From Panagrolaimus kolymaensis (Eukaryota > Nematoda > Chromadorea > Rhabditida > Panagrolaimidae): a DNA stretch of 64,000 bases. Positions within the stretch are counted from its first letter, which is position 1. The number at the start of each line of letters is the position of its first letter. The stretch lies in NCBI GenBank assembly GCA_028622995.1, contig JAJQJQ010000048.1, positions 186,001 through 250,000 of the forward strand. Reading direction: 5' to 3'. The notes beneath the pieces are model-generated. The model saw only the letters and a list, made by a program, of their open reading frames with translations. It made no database searches and was not told the DNA's origin. Positions 13,322 to 25,100 of the stretch are shown in pieces. A program made the position numbers and the translations under genes.

Positions 13322-13783
13322 ATGGTTAATTTTGTCGCAATTTTTATGGCTGTTCTTCCAACTCTTGCTGGATTTACAGCATCCAAATTTACTCGAACCA
13401 GCGTGGAAACTTGGTACCCAAAACTTAAAAAACCTCCATTTCAACCACCGAAAATTGCTTTTCCAATTGTTTGGACTTTGCTTTATATAATTATGGGAAT
13501 TAGCGCGTATCAAATTTGGAATTTATCTGGAAATGAATCGCATCCAGCCAAAACTTTATTTCTCATTCAACTTTTATTTAATTTTTTATGGAGTTTTTTC
13601 TTTTTTTATTTTAAAAATCCCAATCTCGCGATGGTGGATATTATTGCACTTTGGATTTGCATTTTTCTTTGGATTCGTTCTGCATATTCTTTAAATCCAT
13701 GGATTGGAATGATTCAAATTCCATATCTTTTATGGGTTTCATTTGCTTCTTATCTTAATGCAGGAATTGTAAATTTAAATTAA
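13322..13783 (+). CDS. tspo-1: TSPO / tryptophan-rich sensory protein family (153 aa)
   Basis: A small five-helix membrane protein of the TspO/MBR (peripheral benzodiazepine receptor) family, which binds cholesterol and porphyrins and in animals sits in the outer mitochondrial membrane. Family hallmarks seen are WYPKLKKPPFQPP (residues 37-49), VWTLLYIIMGISAYQIW (59-75), the NFLWSFFFF helix and the final PYLLWVSFASYLNAGI helix. Length of about 153 aa is normal. The CDS is uninterrupted. The ATG context is AAAAATGG, with an acceptor-like TTTTCAG 18 nt upstream. It is transcribed divergently from the Hsp70-like gene. The symbol follows the family name and is not proven orthology. Confidence 0.93.
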   Translation: MVNFVAIFMAVLPTLAGFTASKFTRTSVETWYPKLKKPPFQPPKIAFPIVWTLLYIIMGISAYQIWNLSGNESHPAKTLFLIQLLFNFLWSFFFFYFKNPNLAMVDIIALWICIFLWIRSAYSLNPWIGMIQIPYLLWVSFASYLNAGIVNLN

Positions 13784-13944
13784 TGTTTTTTTGTATGTTA
13801 AGTGTTTTGAGTAGTATTCAAGTAAATAAATTTAGAGACGGCATATTTTTAAACAAAAAAACAACAAACTTAATAAAATTATATAAAAAATGATATTAAG
13901 AAAATTTTTATATCTTTAAGTCCCGAAGTTTGGAGGGTTTTCCT

Positions 13945-15257
13945 TTATCGCTTAAAAAGAGCAGCAACTTCATCGTTGGTAAGTGAAGCATATCCATCAG
14001 TTCCTCTAATGTGTTGAATATTTGTAACAATGAAAATAGAAAATAATTTTCTTAGTTCTTCATTACCATACAAAATTGCATATTTGAAACGATCGCAAAC
14101 ATTTTCAAAAGATAACGAAGCAATCAAATTATTTTGAGCATAAAGCTAAAATTGATTTTTTTTTGATTTGAATCTCCAAGGAAACAAAACCTACCGTTAA
14201 ACTCTTGATTAGATATAAATGTCCGATTATATAAAGTTCGAGTTCTTTACTATCAATATCTTGAATTTTATCAGTTTCGATAAATTCGATCATTTTTTGA
14301 ACAACTTCAGCGTCGCATATATTAATGTTCACACGATTTTGTTTAGTTTCATTGAAGGATTTATGGCCAAGCATAGCACAGAGAACAGGTGAACGAAGTT
14401 CAAGGATTGTTTTATTTACCTTGAAAATATTTATTCATTAGTTATAAAATATTTGCTTAGAAGACTTACGGCAAACTCTTGTCCTTGACATTCAATAATA
14501 TATTGAAGGTTTGTTTCACTTTTGATATCATCAAGCAAAGTGTGGTTCATTTTAAAGCTATGAGAAGAAGGATATACGACTTCATGTGTAAATGTTACCT
14601 TATCGGAAATTTTTAATTCACCAGAGTCTATAATAATAATTATATTCAATAGCTATGTATTATTTAATTAATAAATTACGGGTTGGCATCCAAACATTTT
14701 GATAACGGTCATTCATTACAATTGAACTTATCATTCCAGATCTATACGGAATTGCATGCGTCCAATCAAATGGCATTGAATATGCGACTACATATTTAAC
14801 ATCATCAATAGGGTTACATATTGAAAGCTCAGGACTATAGAGTAATGCTGGATCTAAAAGAAATAAAGAATTTTTATTAAATTTGTACCAATTATATTTA
14901 AAAGTGGAATTGATCTTAGAAAATTTTTTATAGAAATTAATTTTATTATTAAATCTGTTTTCATTTTCACACTCTTTTCCTCTATATATATATTTTTTTC
15001 ATTTACCACCAATGCGCTTTTATTCCATGGTTCGCATGTGCGATATTTATTTAACTCATTGAAGTTTAACATCAACAAGCCAATAACCTACCCATTAAGG
15101 TTTGCATAGTTTGATTGCGTTGAACGGTCCATCGAATTTTATATATGAAGGTTTTCTTAAAATAAAATTAAGTATATTTTAAAATTCTTAAATAAAAACT
15201 TGCTTCTCCATAACAACATGAAAGAATTTCCAAATTGTTAATGTAATTTTCATTCAT
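13945..15257 (-). CDS. BTB-domain protein, MATH-like N-terminus
   Basis: Exons 15257-15204, 15155-15092, 14853-14680, 14627-14470, 14419-14195 and 14145-13945, giving about 291 aa. The BTB domain spans the last three exons: the core YIIECQGQEF, then ILELRSPVLCAML, then a helix with VVQKMIEFIETD and ELELY. BTB proteins commonly serve as Cullin-3 adaptors. The N-terminal KIRWTV segment resembles the start of a MATH domain. The first intron begins with GC (GAA|GCAAGT). Intron 2 (238 nt) contains an extra possible exon (14981-14889) that keeps phase but leaves only a 35-nt intron after it. The 225-nt BTB exon has exactly the same length in the gene at 54824-56119, so the two are paralogues. The sequence shows the domain; Cul3 function is inference. 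Confidence 0.75.
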
Positions 15258-15592
15258 GTTAAACCCCAGTTTTACGAAAAGTTTTGAAAAGTAATGAAAA
15301 ATATAAAAAATCTATTTACCCGTTCTCCTTTTTTACAGAGGGAAAAAATTTCGAAAGAAAGAAAGCGACTTGATTTTTCTAAAAATAAGAGAAAAAGGCG
15401 TCAATAAAGGTGAAACTGCTTTAACGATCACATGTTTTTTTTAATGCATGTATGTGGAAATGATAACTAACTCATAACAGCTTTTTATTCACGCTTTTAT
15501 GGAATAAGATAACAAGACGAAAACAAATAACATTGAATTAATTTTAAAGGGCACTTTATGTTGATTTTTACAATTTAAACATAGGTAATAGC

Positions 15593-15653
15593 CAGTGTTA
15601 CACGCCTCCGCCTCCGGAGGCGGAGGCGACAAAAAAGAAAATCCGTAACGCTG
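15593..15653. mobile_element. 61-bp hAT-like MITE with 8-bp target duplication
   Basis: Ends CAGTGTTAC and GTAACGCTG are inverted repeats with one mismatch. The flanks GTAATAGC (15585-15592 and 15654-15661) are an exact 8-bp direct repeat, the target-duplication length typical of hAT elements. The interior is mainly a 26-bp perfect GC-rich palindrome (15603-15628). It shares its terminus and layout with the 734-bp element at 35551-36284. Confidence 0.8.
15603..15628. repeat. 26-bp perfect palindrome (CGCCTCC-based)
   Basis: The 13-nt arm CGCCTCCGCCTCC is followed directly by its exact complement. It is all G/C except for the T/A of the TCC/GGA triplets, in a region otherwise about 75% AT. 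It begins 10 nt inside the MITE. Confidence 0.95.
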
Positions 15654-16168
15654 GTAATAGCTTTATAATGCGAATAACTTATTTTTCTATGGTTATTTGA
15701 ATTAAATATGGGATAATCAAAAAACTTTACCTTCTAAGAAATAATTTAGTAAAGTAAAGCTTAAAAAACTATGTGTTGCAGAATTTTTTATAAATTAAAG
15801 AAAGCGAAAACAAAATTACTCTTTACAACTTGGCTTTTTCATATTTGGATAAAGCTTTCGTATTCTATATAAAATATTTTCCTTAAATAAATTGTGAATA
15901 AAATTCATAATAATACAAAAGGTTTATTTTTAAAAAATAACAACAAAAATGGGTATTGTTTTAAATTCATAAACAAAATTAAATTTAAAGCATTTAAAAG
16001 GCTTCTTCAAACAACAACAAAAAAACATATAATAAAATTTCACAGAATAAGAAATCATTTATATATTTCCCTTTTAAAAAAAGTGGATAAAAAGCAAAGA
16101 AATAAGTGGCCCAAGCTTTCGATAAAAAAATTTGCAATGGAGGCTATTTTTGGGTTTTTAACAAAAAG

Positions 16169-19100
16169 TTAAACTCTAGTACGATAAGATAAATACCAGC
16201 ATACTCCAACGATTACAACAATGATGAAGAGCAAAACTGAAACAACGGCAATTGTAACATAAAGAACTGAATTTGATTCGGGACAAGCGTGATGTTTAAT
16301 ATCTTCATCATAACAACCACCAGATTGACATAAAATTCGCAAATCTAAACTAGGAGAACCAATCAAAAAGTCTTCGGTAGAGATAACTGTAAATCGCTTC
16401 GCGATTGACGGCTGGTTCTAGTTTTTTATTATGAGTACGTAAAAGTTTTTAAAATAAATGAGAACCGATTTTTTTTAAACATATTTGGGAGAACCAATCA
16501 TGTCATTATCCCCACTGGCATATTGGGGAGAACCAATCATGTCATTATCCCCGCTGGCATATTTGGGAGAACCAATCATGTCATTATCCCCGCTGGCATA
16601 TTTGGGAGAACCAATCATGTCCTTATCCCCACTGGCATAATCTTGAGAACTGATCATGCCTTTATGCCGCTGGCATCACACACCTCAAGCTTACAGACAT
16701 ACCAATATCCCTTCGACACTTTCATGCCGTTAAGGGCATATCGTAATATATTCAAACAATTTGGATATGCCTTCCACGTAAACATGCCACAGAGGTTTAT
16801 CATTTCCTAATGCATCCATGTCTCTCTTGTCGATTTATAATTCCCTTTTTTAATATCTTGAGAACCGCTCAAGAACCCATCAAAAAAGGACACTACAAAT
16901 GAATTCCTCATGCAAAAATACCTTGGAATTCAAAAATTTGTTTAATTCTTTAAAAATCTGACATATGCATACCCTCTGGCACTTACAATAATCACTTACT
17001 TATGGTGATCACTCAATTTGGTTATTCTTTCAAAGCTTATTAAAAATTATTCAATCCTTGCAAAAAAAAATCACGCTCAAAAACAAACCAAAAAATTTCT
17101 TTAGCTTTCTGCTCACTTGACCTACTTTTTATCAAAGGCAAAAAAACTTCGAAAAAAAGGCGCATTTTTGAATTTTAATGTTAAAAATGCGTGTATCTCG
17201 AGATACATAAGATCTTGATATTGCTCCGTAAGTTTTTCTGAAATCTACGGGTGATTTTACCCCATCCTAGCTAGATAGAAAGATCGGGCCTTCGGCCCGA
17301 TCTTTCTATCGAGCAACTACCCCAAAGTTTTTTACATATTATAACTAGGAGAACCGTTTAAGTTACGTGAATAAAAAAAATAGAGAACCGTATTAAAAAG
17401 CTTTGCCAAATTTGATAATCACCTTGGACGACTAAGAGCTGTTGCTAGCCCTTCGGGTTTGAGGCCCTTAAAGAACCATTGCGCTTGAAAAGCCTTTGAT
17501 TTCCTAATTCACCCAAATTGGATTAATGAGAACCGTTAAAAAATCCACCCAAATTGGTATTAGAGAACCGTTAAAAAATCCACCCAAAATGGGTATTTGA
17601 GAACCGTTAAAAAATCCACCCAAAATGGGTATTTGAGAACCGTCAAAAAATCCACCCAAATTGGTATTAGAGAACCGTCAAAAAATCCACCCGAAATAGG
17701 TACAAATGATTCCCCAACCATTTCATAATTAAATCACTTCAATCACTAAAAAATTCGAAAAAATATGAAAATTTCTCGAAAAATTTGCATATTTAACAAT
17801 CGCAATAATTTTAAAAAATTATTTAAATAATATTCCCTTTCATTCATATAAATAAAACCTATGAAGTTCCATCAAAAAAACCATCAAAAACTCGAACTTT
17901 TCACTTCCATAGCCTCACTTAAAGTTCCACCCCATTGCGCCAAAGCAACAAAAGAGAAAAAGTGATTGAAAAAATTTGGAGAAAATTTACATATTCAAAC
18001 CCAAATGAACTCATTTCCGTCAAGTTGTATTATGTTGAATTTATAAAAATCAAATACTACATGAAATTTGCTACAGGAATATTTTCCGGACTTTTGAGTT
18101 TGATAAATACACCTAATTGACGATTTGAGCAAACTAAGTTTGAAATGATAAAAAAAACGTGAAAAAATGGCTAAGTCCCGGTTTTACAAACCTTTACGAA
18201 AACTTTTTGAATTAGCATATCTTTACTTATGATAAAAAGACTAATTTTCCCGTAATCTCCATATGAAACTACCCCAGAATCTATAAATAGAAAAATCAAA
18301 CAATCGGCCGGGTTTTTCAAACTGCTAACTACCCATACCTTTTTTACATATATATAATAAACCAGTGGATCCACGGGTCAATTTACATTACATAGGTATG
18401 TTACATGATATAATCGAATTTAAAATTGAGAATTAAATGATAAAAGAAAAAAAGTTTATGATTAAAAGATTACATAGAAATAAACTGGTTGGTTGAAAAA
18501 ATAACAACAATCAAAATTTAAAATGGATAAAATAAAGTAGTAGTAAAGGTAAAAAATGGAAAACACAAATTTGATATGATATTCTTTTGAGAAAGAGGAA
18601 CATAAATGGAATGAGCCTAAAAAACAAAGTTAGATAAACACCTTCATTTAATAATTTTGTTTAATTCTTACTTGTAGAAAAAATATAAGAAAAATAATTT
18701 CAGCAACGGCATGAAGTATGTTTGGTGGCAATGAAATAAAATCAAGCTAGAAAGTGTAAAAGAATTAGGAAAGTCTTTTTAGGGGAATATGATAGGAAAC
18801 TTATATTTTTAAATGAAATATTAATATGGATTCGAACAATATGAAGGAAAGCAGAATAAAAACAGGCGAATACATAATAATTAATTGTGTGAAACTAAAA
18901 AAGAATAATAATAGGCGAATTCGTTAATTTAATAATAATAAGATATTACTTTATAAAAGGAACATTTACTGATAAAAAAGTAAACAGAATATATTTATCA
19001 TGGAAATGACTCGCAGCTAAAAACAAAAAAAAATGTTATAAATAATAGTAATTTTGTTTTGGAAAAAGGGATTTTACTTTTAAACTGGAGGAGGTTGTGG

Positions 19101-22100
19101 ATCATCAAATGGAGGAGGTTGCGGAACATCAACTGGAGGAGGTTGAGGAGCATCAACTGGAGGAGGTTGAGGAGCATCATGGGATTGTTGAAGGTGAGTT
19201 GCATTGGCAATAACTGCAAGAACTTCTTTAAAAACAATATTTGTAGCATATGGAATTTTTCTTCCATTAACAATTTTCGTGTTTGCATAGCGAACAAACA
19301 CTCGAATATCACTGCGTGCTCGGACCCTGCTCATTGCCACGTAGAATTGCCCGTGGGAGAAGCAATCTGTGTTGAAAATAACTCCAACCTTGTCCAAAGT
19401 TTGGCCTTGTGCCTTGTTAATTGAAATGGCGAAGGCTGGACGAAGGGGGAGTTGTGTTCTTGTGAATTCCGGCCAAGTGTCATCGGATGAATCACTATAG
19501 GTGTTGGGAAGAGCACAAATGGGCATCATCATACCTTTAGCACTTCCTGTGATGATTTTGCAAATAACAAAATTTTCATGCATTCCTTCAACAATCATCC
19601 TTGTTCCATTTGAGAGACCAAGTCGAATGTCCAAGTTCCGTGTGAGCATGACGACACTTCCAACTTTGAGAGTTAGTTTGTTGGAAGGAATGGATGAATG
19701 TTCAAAGGTGGCTAAAATTTCAGGATCAATATTTTCACGGAAGTATTCATCACCGGCATATTGTCCATTTGAGAGAGAATTAATTGCAATATAATCTTTA
19801 GAAGGACCAAGAAGTTTAGAAGTAATTCGATGGTTAAGTTCATTAACGGTAGCATTCAAAGGTGCCATAAGAGCGACTCCAGCAACATAATCTTGATAAA
19901 AAGCTGATTTATAATCATGATCATTGAAAATGCTATCGGGATAAACAAAATCTTCAACAGCTTTTTGGTGGTAAACCGCAATTTCATCTGGTAGCTGAAC
20001 TTTTGAAGGGCCAAATGCTGGAACATAATGTTTGCCATGGCCAATGTCGTCAAGCCATGCTGCATAAGTTGGATCACCTGCTGATCGAATATTAGTTGTT
20101 AAGGTATGGATTTTGAAATTAAGGCGAAACAATTCAGAGCAAAGAAGGCTTGCTTCATATGAGGCACGGGCTGTTTCATGCCTCATAACAGGTAAAAGTT
20201 GTTTGAAATCGCCACCTAAGATAACAGTTTTATTACCAAATAAACCTCGAGGATCTTCAGGATCATCCAACAAATTTTTGATTAGCGTTGCAACATGACT
20301 TAAACAGCTCTTATGTTGCATGGGGCTTTCATCCCATATAATCAAATCGGCGGCCATGATTTGTTGAGCAAGAGGATGTTGTTTAGGAAGGCTGGGTACT
20401 TGATTGATATCCAAAGGAATTCGAAATGCAGCATGGGCAGTGGAACCGCCATCAAGAAGAACTGCAGCAACTCCCGTCGAAGCCACAGCGATAACCTTAA
20501 AACCCATATGACGAAAATATTTAATCATGGTATTATAGGTAGTAGTTTTGCCGGCTCCACCACCACCTTGAAGAAAAATAAGATTTTCACGATCAGTTAC
20601 ATTGGGATTATTTTTATTTTCAAGAGAATATTTGGCTTTATTTATAACACTTTGTTGTCCAGCATTACAGTTATCATATTCAGCTTGTCCATCTCCAAGA
20701 TTGTCATTAGCATAAGTATCATTGATACCGTCCAACAAAGCTTCATCCGAAATACTTGGAAGTCCGTAATCTTCAAGGGTTTTTTGATGATGGAAAAGAA
20801 TTGATCCAATGTGGGCAAGGGCATTTCGAATGAGTATTTCCCTTGTAAAAGGTCGATTATCCAAGAGGCTGTCCATAAACATGGTCCATAAGTTTAAGGC
20901 ATTTGCAGGTTCATTGAAGACTAAAAGCATTGTAAACATGACACGACATTGTCGAGGAGTGCAAGTTCGAATAATTTCATTCATAGTATCGTAACATAAC
21001 CTATCATCAACAAAAAGATGTCTTGCGACAGCAGCTTCATGGAAAGTATCACAAACAATTCTTTGATTTGTTGTTTCATCTTGATAAGTTTTAACATCTT
21101 CATAGGAAGTTGGACCTTTGACGACTTTAAGAAGTTCTCGTAAACAATAAAGTTCAACATTTGAAGGGTATACAGTCCGTAATCGACCAAGAGCGAATTT
21201 TTTATTTTTTCGACACATCCAAACTTTCTTTTTTGGACGCCAGGTGTAATGTTCACAAACTTGGTGGTAACATAAGTTCATGGATCGAGTAGAAAGATCA
21301 TTTCCATAAATATTGGGATTTCTAGCAAGTTCAGCAAGTTCTAGCTTCACCAATTTAAAGAATGCAGTTAATCTTGACACAGCTTTTAGCCCATCAACAG
21401 TTCCATCATTAACAACCAATGAGCGAAGTTGTGTTTCATTGTCTTCAGGATGAAATGCAAGAGTATGATCTCCTTTGAGATGAAGTTCTAATTCTTGCAC
21501 TGGATGGGATTGTTTTGTGACAAACATTTTTAGGAGTCCTTCCACCGCTTCGCATGCACCTGTAACACGCATTTCTCGAAATTGTACAATTTCATTGTAA
21601 TCAACAACTCCATTTTCACCATTAGCATTAGCTCGTTGAACTGAGATGAAAGCAGTATCATGACCTTTATAAATATACTTGTAGATGTATTTAATGCATT
21701 TAACTCCTCCACACATTTCAACATTTATGTGGCAGTTAAATCGAAGAAGAAGATAACGGTTGTGAGGCACTACATATTGATTGGAAATTGCAATATTTCG
21801 TGGTTTTCCAGCAGCAGTAAAAGCTTCTTCTCGTCCATCATCTGGTCGTTTCAATTGAGCATAACCATCGGAACGCATAACCGTTTCTTCGAGAAAGGGC
21901 TTGGGATAATCTTTTCCACAAATTCCTGGACGTTTTCCAATACCACATGCTGAATTACATCGAACTGGGTCATGAACCATATATTTGTTTACATAATCAC
22001 AGTAACGTTGTTCATCATCTCTTTCATATGGATTAGATGCAGTGGGCGTTGGAGGTAAAGTTGCAACAATCAAATCATCAATTTTTTCTGCAGTTTCATA

Positions 22101-25100
22101 TTTGAACCCTTCCTCCATGATCAACAACATGTGCAAATGTGGCATGCCCCTCTTTTGATGTTCAAGTGAAACGGAAAACGCTTTCACTTTCCCAAGGACG
22201 TTTGTTTTCAGAACTTCATGGAGGAAGGCTTTAGCTTTAAGATTAAAAACTCTGCAAATTAAGTCAGGTCGATGAATCCATGATTCTCCTGGGCGAAGAT
22301 TTTCCACAATCTCCTTCCAATACGGATTGCCCGTAAATGTTACGAAGAGTGATGGCATACCAAAGCGGTTGCAAAGAGCAATGTTGTCCTTGAACCTTTC
22401 TTGCATATACCGTCGCCCTCCGCGGAATGTTTTATTAAGGAAAAAAGTTTTCCCTAATTTACATCCGCGGAGTTCTTCGGTTCGATCAATTCGCGCTTGC
22501 AAAGCGTCTCTCAAATTCTTGCATTGATCATAGCGATTTTGATGAGCATTATCTTCTTGAATTCTTTCTCTAACATCCAATCTTTGTCTCACAACATTTA
22601 AATGACAATCGATGATAAAAATTTGACTTAATTCTTTTTGGCCCGTAACAAAATTGAAAGTATTTTTTTGTTCATCAGTTCGATCAAAAAGATATGAAGA
22701 ATTAAATGCATTCATAGAAACGTTTTCATTCTTTTTAGTAGGTTGAGAATCATCAACATTTTCGGGGTCATCATCATCTGAATTAATTTCAAATTCATCA
22801 TCATTATCTTCAGGTTCTTCGGGTTCATCATCATCCGGATCAGTTCCCAATGCATCAGCCATAGCATCAATAACAGCTGGAGAAACCATATTATCAACTT
22901 GAGAAAAGTCATTACCTCGAAATACATCATCCACAGCATCACTAAGAGCTTGAGAAACAATATTATCAAATTGTGAAAGGTCACCAATAATAGGTTGACC
23001 ATCAGGAAAATTTAGATCAAGTTTTTTGATGCCCTTTGTCCAACCCTCTTGACCAAAGATAAATATCAAAGGATAAGCTGCAGCATGTTGATGAGAATCA
23101 TAATGGGGAAGTTGACGAATTTTATTACTCCCATGTTTTTCAATACCAAACATGATGCCTTTTGGTGGAGGTACTCCTTCAACTGAGCGATACATTGAAA
23201 AAATTTGGCCTTCTTTAGCAGGAAAGCCCAAATTTCTACTATGATCTCTTGCGTTTGAACTATTTTCCCATACCAAAAAGAAACGCGGAACTTCCAAACC
23301 TAATTCATGCGCTTTTTGTTCTTGAATTGCCAACAGTTCTTTCATATTTTTTAGCATATCTGCAAGAGGATGATATTCACGGAGCATTGCCTCGAGAAGT
23401 CCAATTAGTTCTTTTTGCTTCCTTACATCCTTGCATTTGAAGTTGAAGCGTTTTGAATCAATAAGTCGATTACCAATAGCTTCATTAGCATCCAATACAT
23501 AATTTTGGTTAAATGCTGCGTTTACACCATCTTTAGGAATTACGTCTCCGACATTATGATAAAGTTCGCCATTTACTTTGAATGCGCCTAAATCTCTTGA
23601 AATTTTTGTCACAGTAGATGCCATACACATTAAGGAGTTATATCTTCGTGGATCATCCCAATATTCTCGGAATTGTCTGAGATGAATCCATCGATGAGGC
23701 ATAGGTGGGAAGTATACTGGTTTGACGGTGCCATTCCCACAACATGCGCTTGAACTTTCTTTTGGAAATAAAAAAGCTTTGCAATGTTTGTGTGGGCAGC
23801 GTTCTTTCATTTCACCAAGATAATGTTCTCTTGGATTGATTTTTGCACTTATTAAACCCAGAGGTGTTGAACTTCCACGGCATGAATTAATCTTTCTCTC
23901 CATAAAACAAAGATATGCCGTTTGAACTGTGCCATTTCTTTGCATCGTTATTCTTACAGATCTTCGAATAACTGGTGGTTGAACGGCTGGTTGAGCGGTG
24001 GGATCAATACGAACATGATCAATGAGATCGTTATCAATGGGAAGTTCAGGTGGTGTTTCATCAAAAATCGGAGCGGGACGATCTTGAAGACGCATAAAGC
24101 AAGTTGGCAACCACTTTGGAAGGTTTTCAACCCTTTCTGCAGGAAGTTTATGTTCATTTATTCTGAATAATTCGGATAATAAAAATGTATAACGCCAAAG
24201 TTCCATATTTGGTGCCATATCATCAAGTTTTTTAGATTCTCCATGAAAAGCAAAATGTTCAGCAATAAGAAGGATGAATAAAATGGAATTGTATGGTTCA
24301 ACTTGAATTGGATGGGTATGGGGTTTAGCTTTGACATAATTAACATCTTTTTCAATTATACCGGCTCTTTTTAAATCTCTCACGATGATTGAACATGCAT
24401 GGCGTTCTTCAGGAGTGTTATCATCCATTCCAGCAGCAATTCGAGAAGGATCATAAATAAATGCTTTTGATTGGATAACATTAATCGCCAATAAAATCCA
24501 ATCATTTCCAATAATATTTATAGGGCAAAGTATTAATTCTGGTTCATTCATATAAAGCATCAAGTATTTTTTGATCTCTGCATAATTACCATGAATAAAA
24601 TGCTTTAAATATAAGGAATCGAGAACAGCGATTCTTTTCCAACAACCACCTGATGCCTTCCCTGCTATTGCGCCCATCAAACTCGTAACTTGAATATCGT
24701 TGAAACTTTGACGGATATTTAAGGATGGTTTCATCTGAGGTGAATTGAAATTCAAGCCAAGATAGCTAGGAGGTTCAATAAACTCTTCATCAGCATTTTG
24801 TGATTCAATAGCTTGACGTTGGCTTGCTTGATGTTCCATTTCTTGATTGAACCAATCTTGCATGTATGAACCTGAAGTGGGAGGAAGACGTGGCTGATGC
24901 ACGGCAGGAATAATTGGAGGATTATGTTGTTCTTCAACTGCATCAACTTCCATTGGAGCAGTTTCATCAACAAAATCTGGGTTTACACGACGAAAATTTT
25001 GGACATCATTACCCATACTATCAAGGAAGCGATCATCTTCTTGAGATGTGGGCAATATTGCCAATGAAGCATACATATTTTCAGCCAAAGGAAGAGGATA

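Larger units (their letters stand above)
15258..16168. other. Intergenic with a MITE
   Basis: AT-rich spacer between the BTB gene and exon 3 of the split transmembrane-protein gene. It contains a 61-bp inverted-repeat element (15593-15653). Otherwise only A/T-run sequence with Lys/Asn-rich chance frames. Confidence 0.5.
16350..18361 (-). mobile_element. 5'-truncated Helitron-type fragment
   Basis: On the minus strand this segment ends in GGTTCTCCTAG followed by T, matching the CTRR-T rule of Helitron 3' ends. A short hairpin (16392-16406, TTC loop) lies 38 nt before the CTAG. The segment carries a 37-nt hairpin (17274-17310) and two minisatellites built around the end motif GGTTCTC. No TCCCC-type 5' end is seen next to the preceding element, so it looks truncated. 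It contains no convincing gene. Confidence 0.55.

Noticed and set aside
15894..16172. 92-codon Lys/Asn-rich frame
   Set aside because: Composition is typical of AT-rich non-coding DNA, and it abuts exon 3 of a gene on the other strand.
16475..16657. Open frame with a 13-residue repeat (ASGDNDMIGSPKY)
   Set aside because: It exists only because the minisatellite period is a multiple of three, and it has no start, signal peptide or flanking exon that would make it a gene.
16475..16674. CRISPR-like array of direct repeats
   Set aside because: The 39-bp units are contiguous with no unique spacers, so this is a minisatellite in a eukaryotic genome.
17274..17310. GC hairpins as bacterial-type terminators
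   Set aside because: The genome is eukaryotic, the hairpins are not at gene ends, and most lie inside transposable elements.
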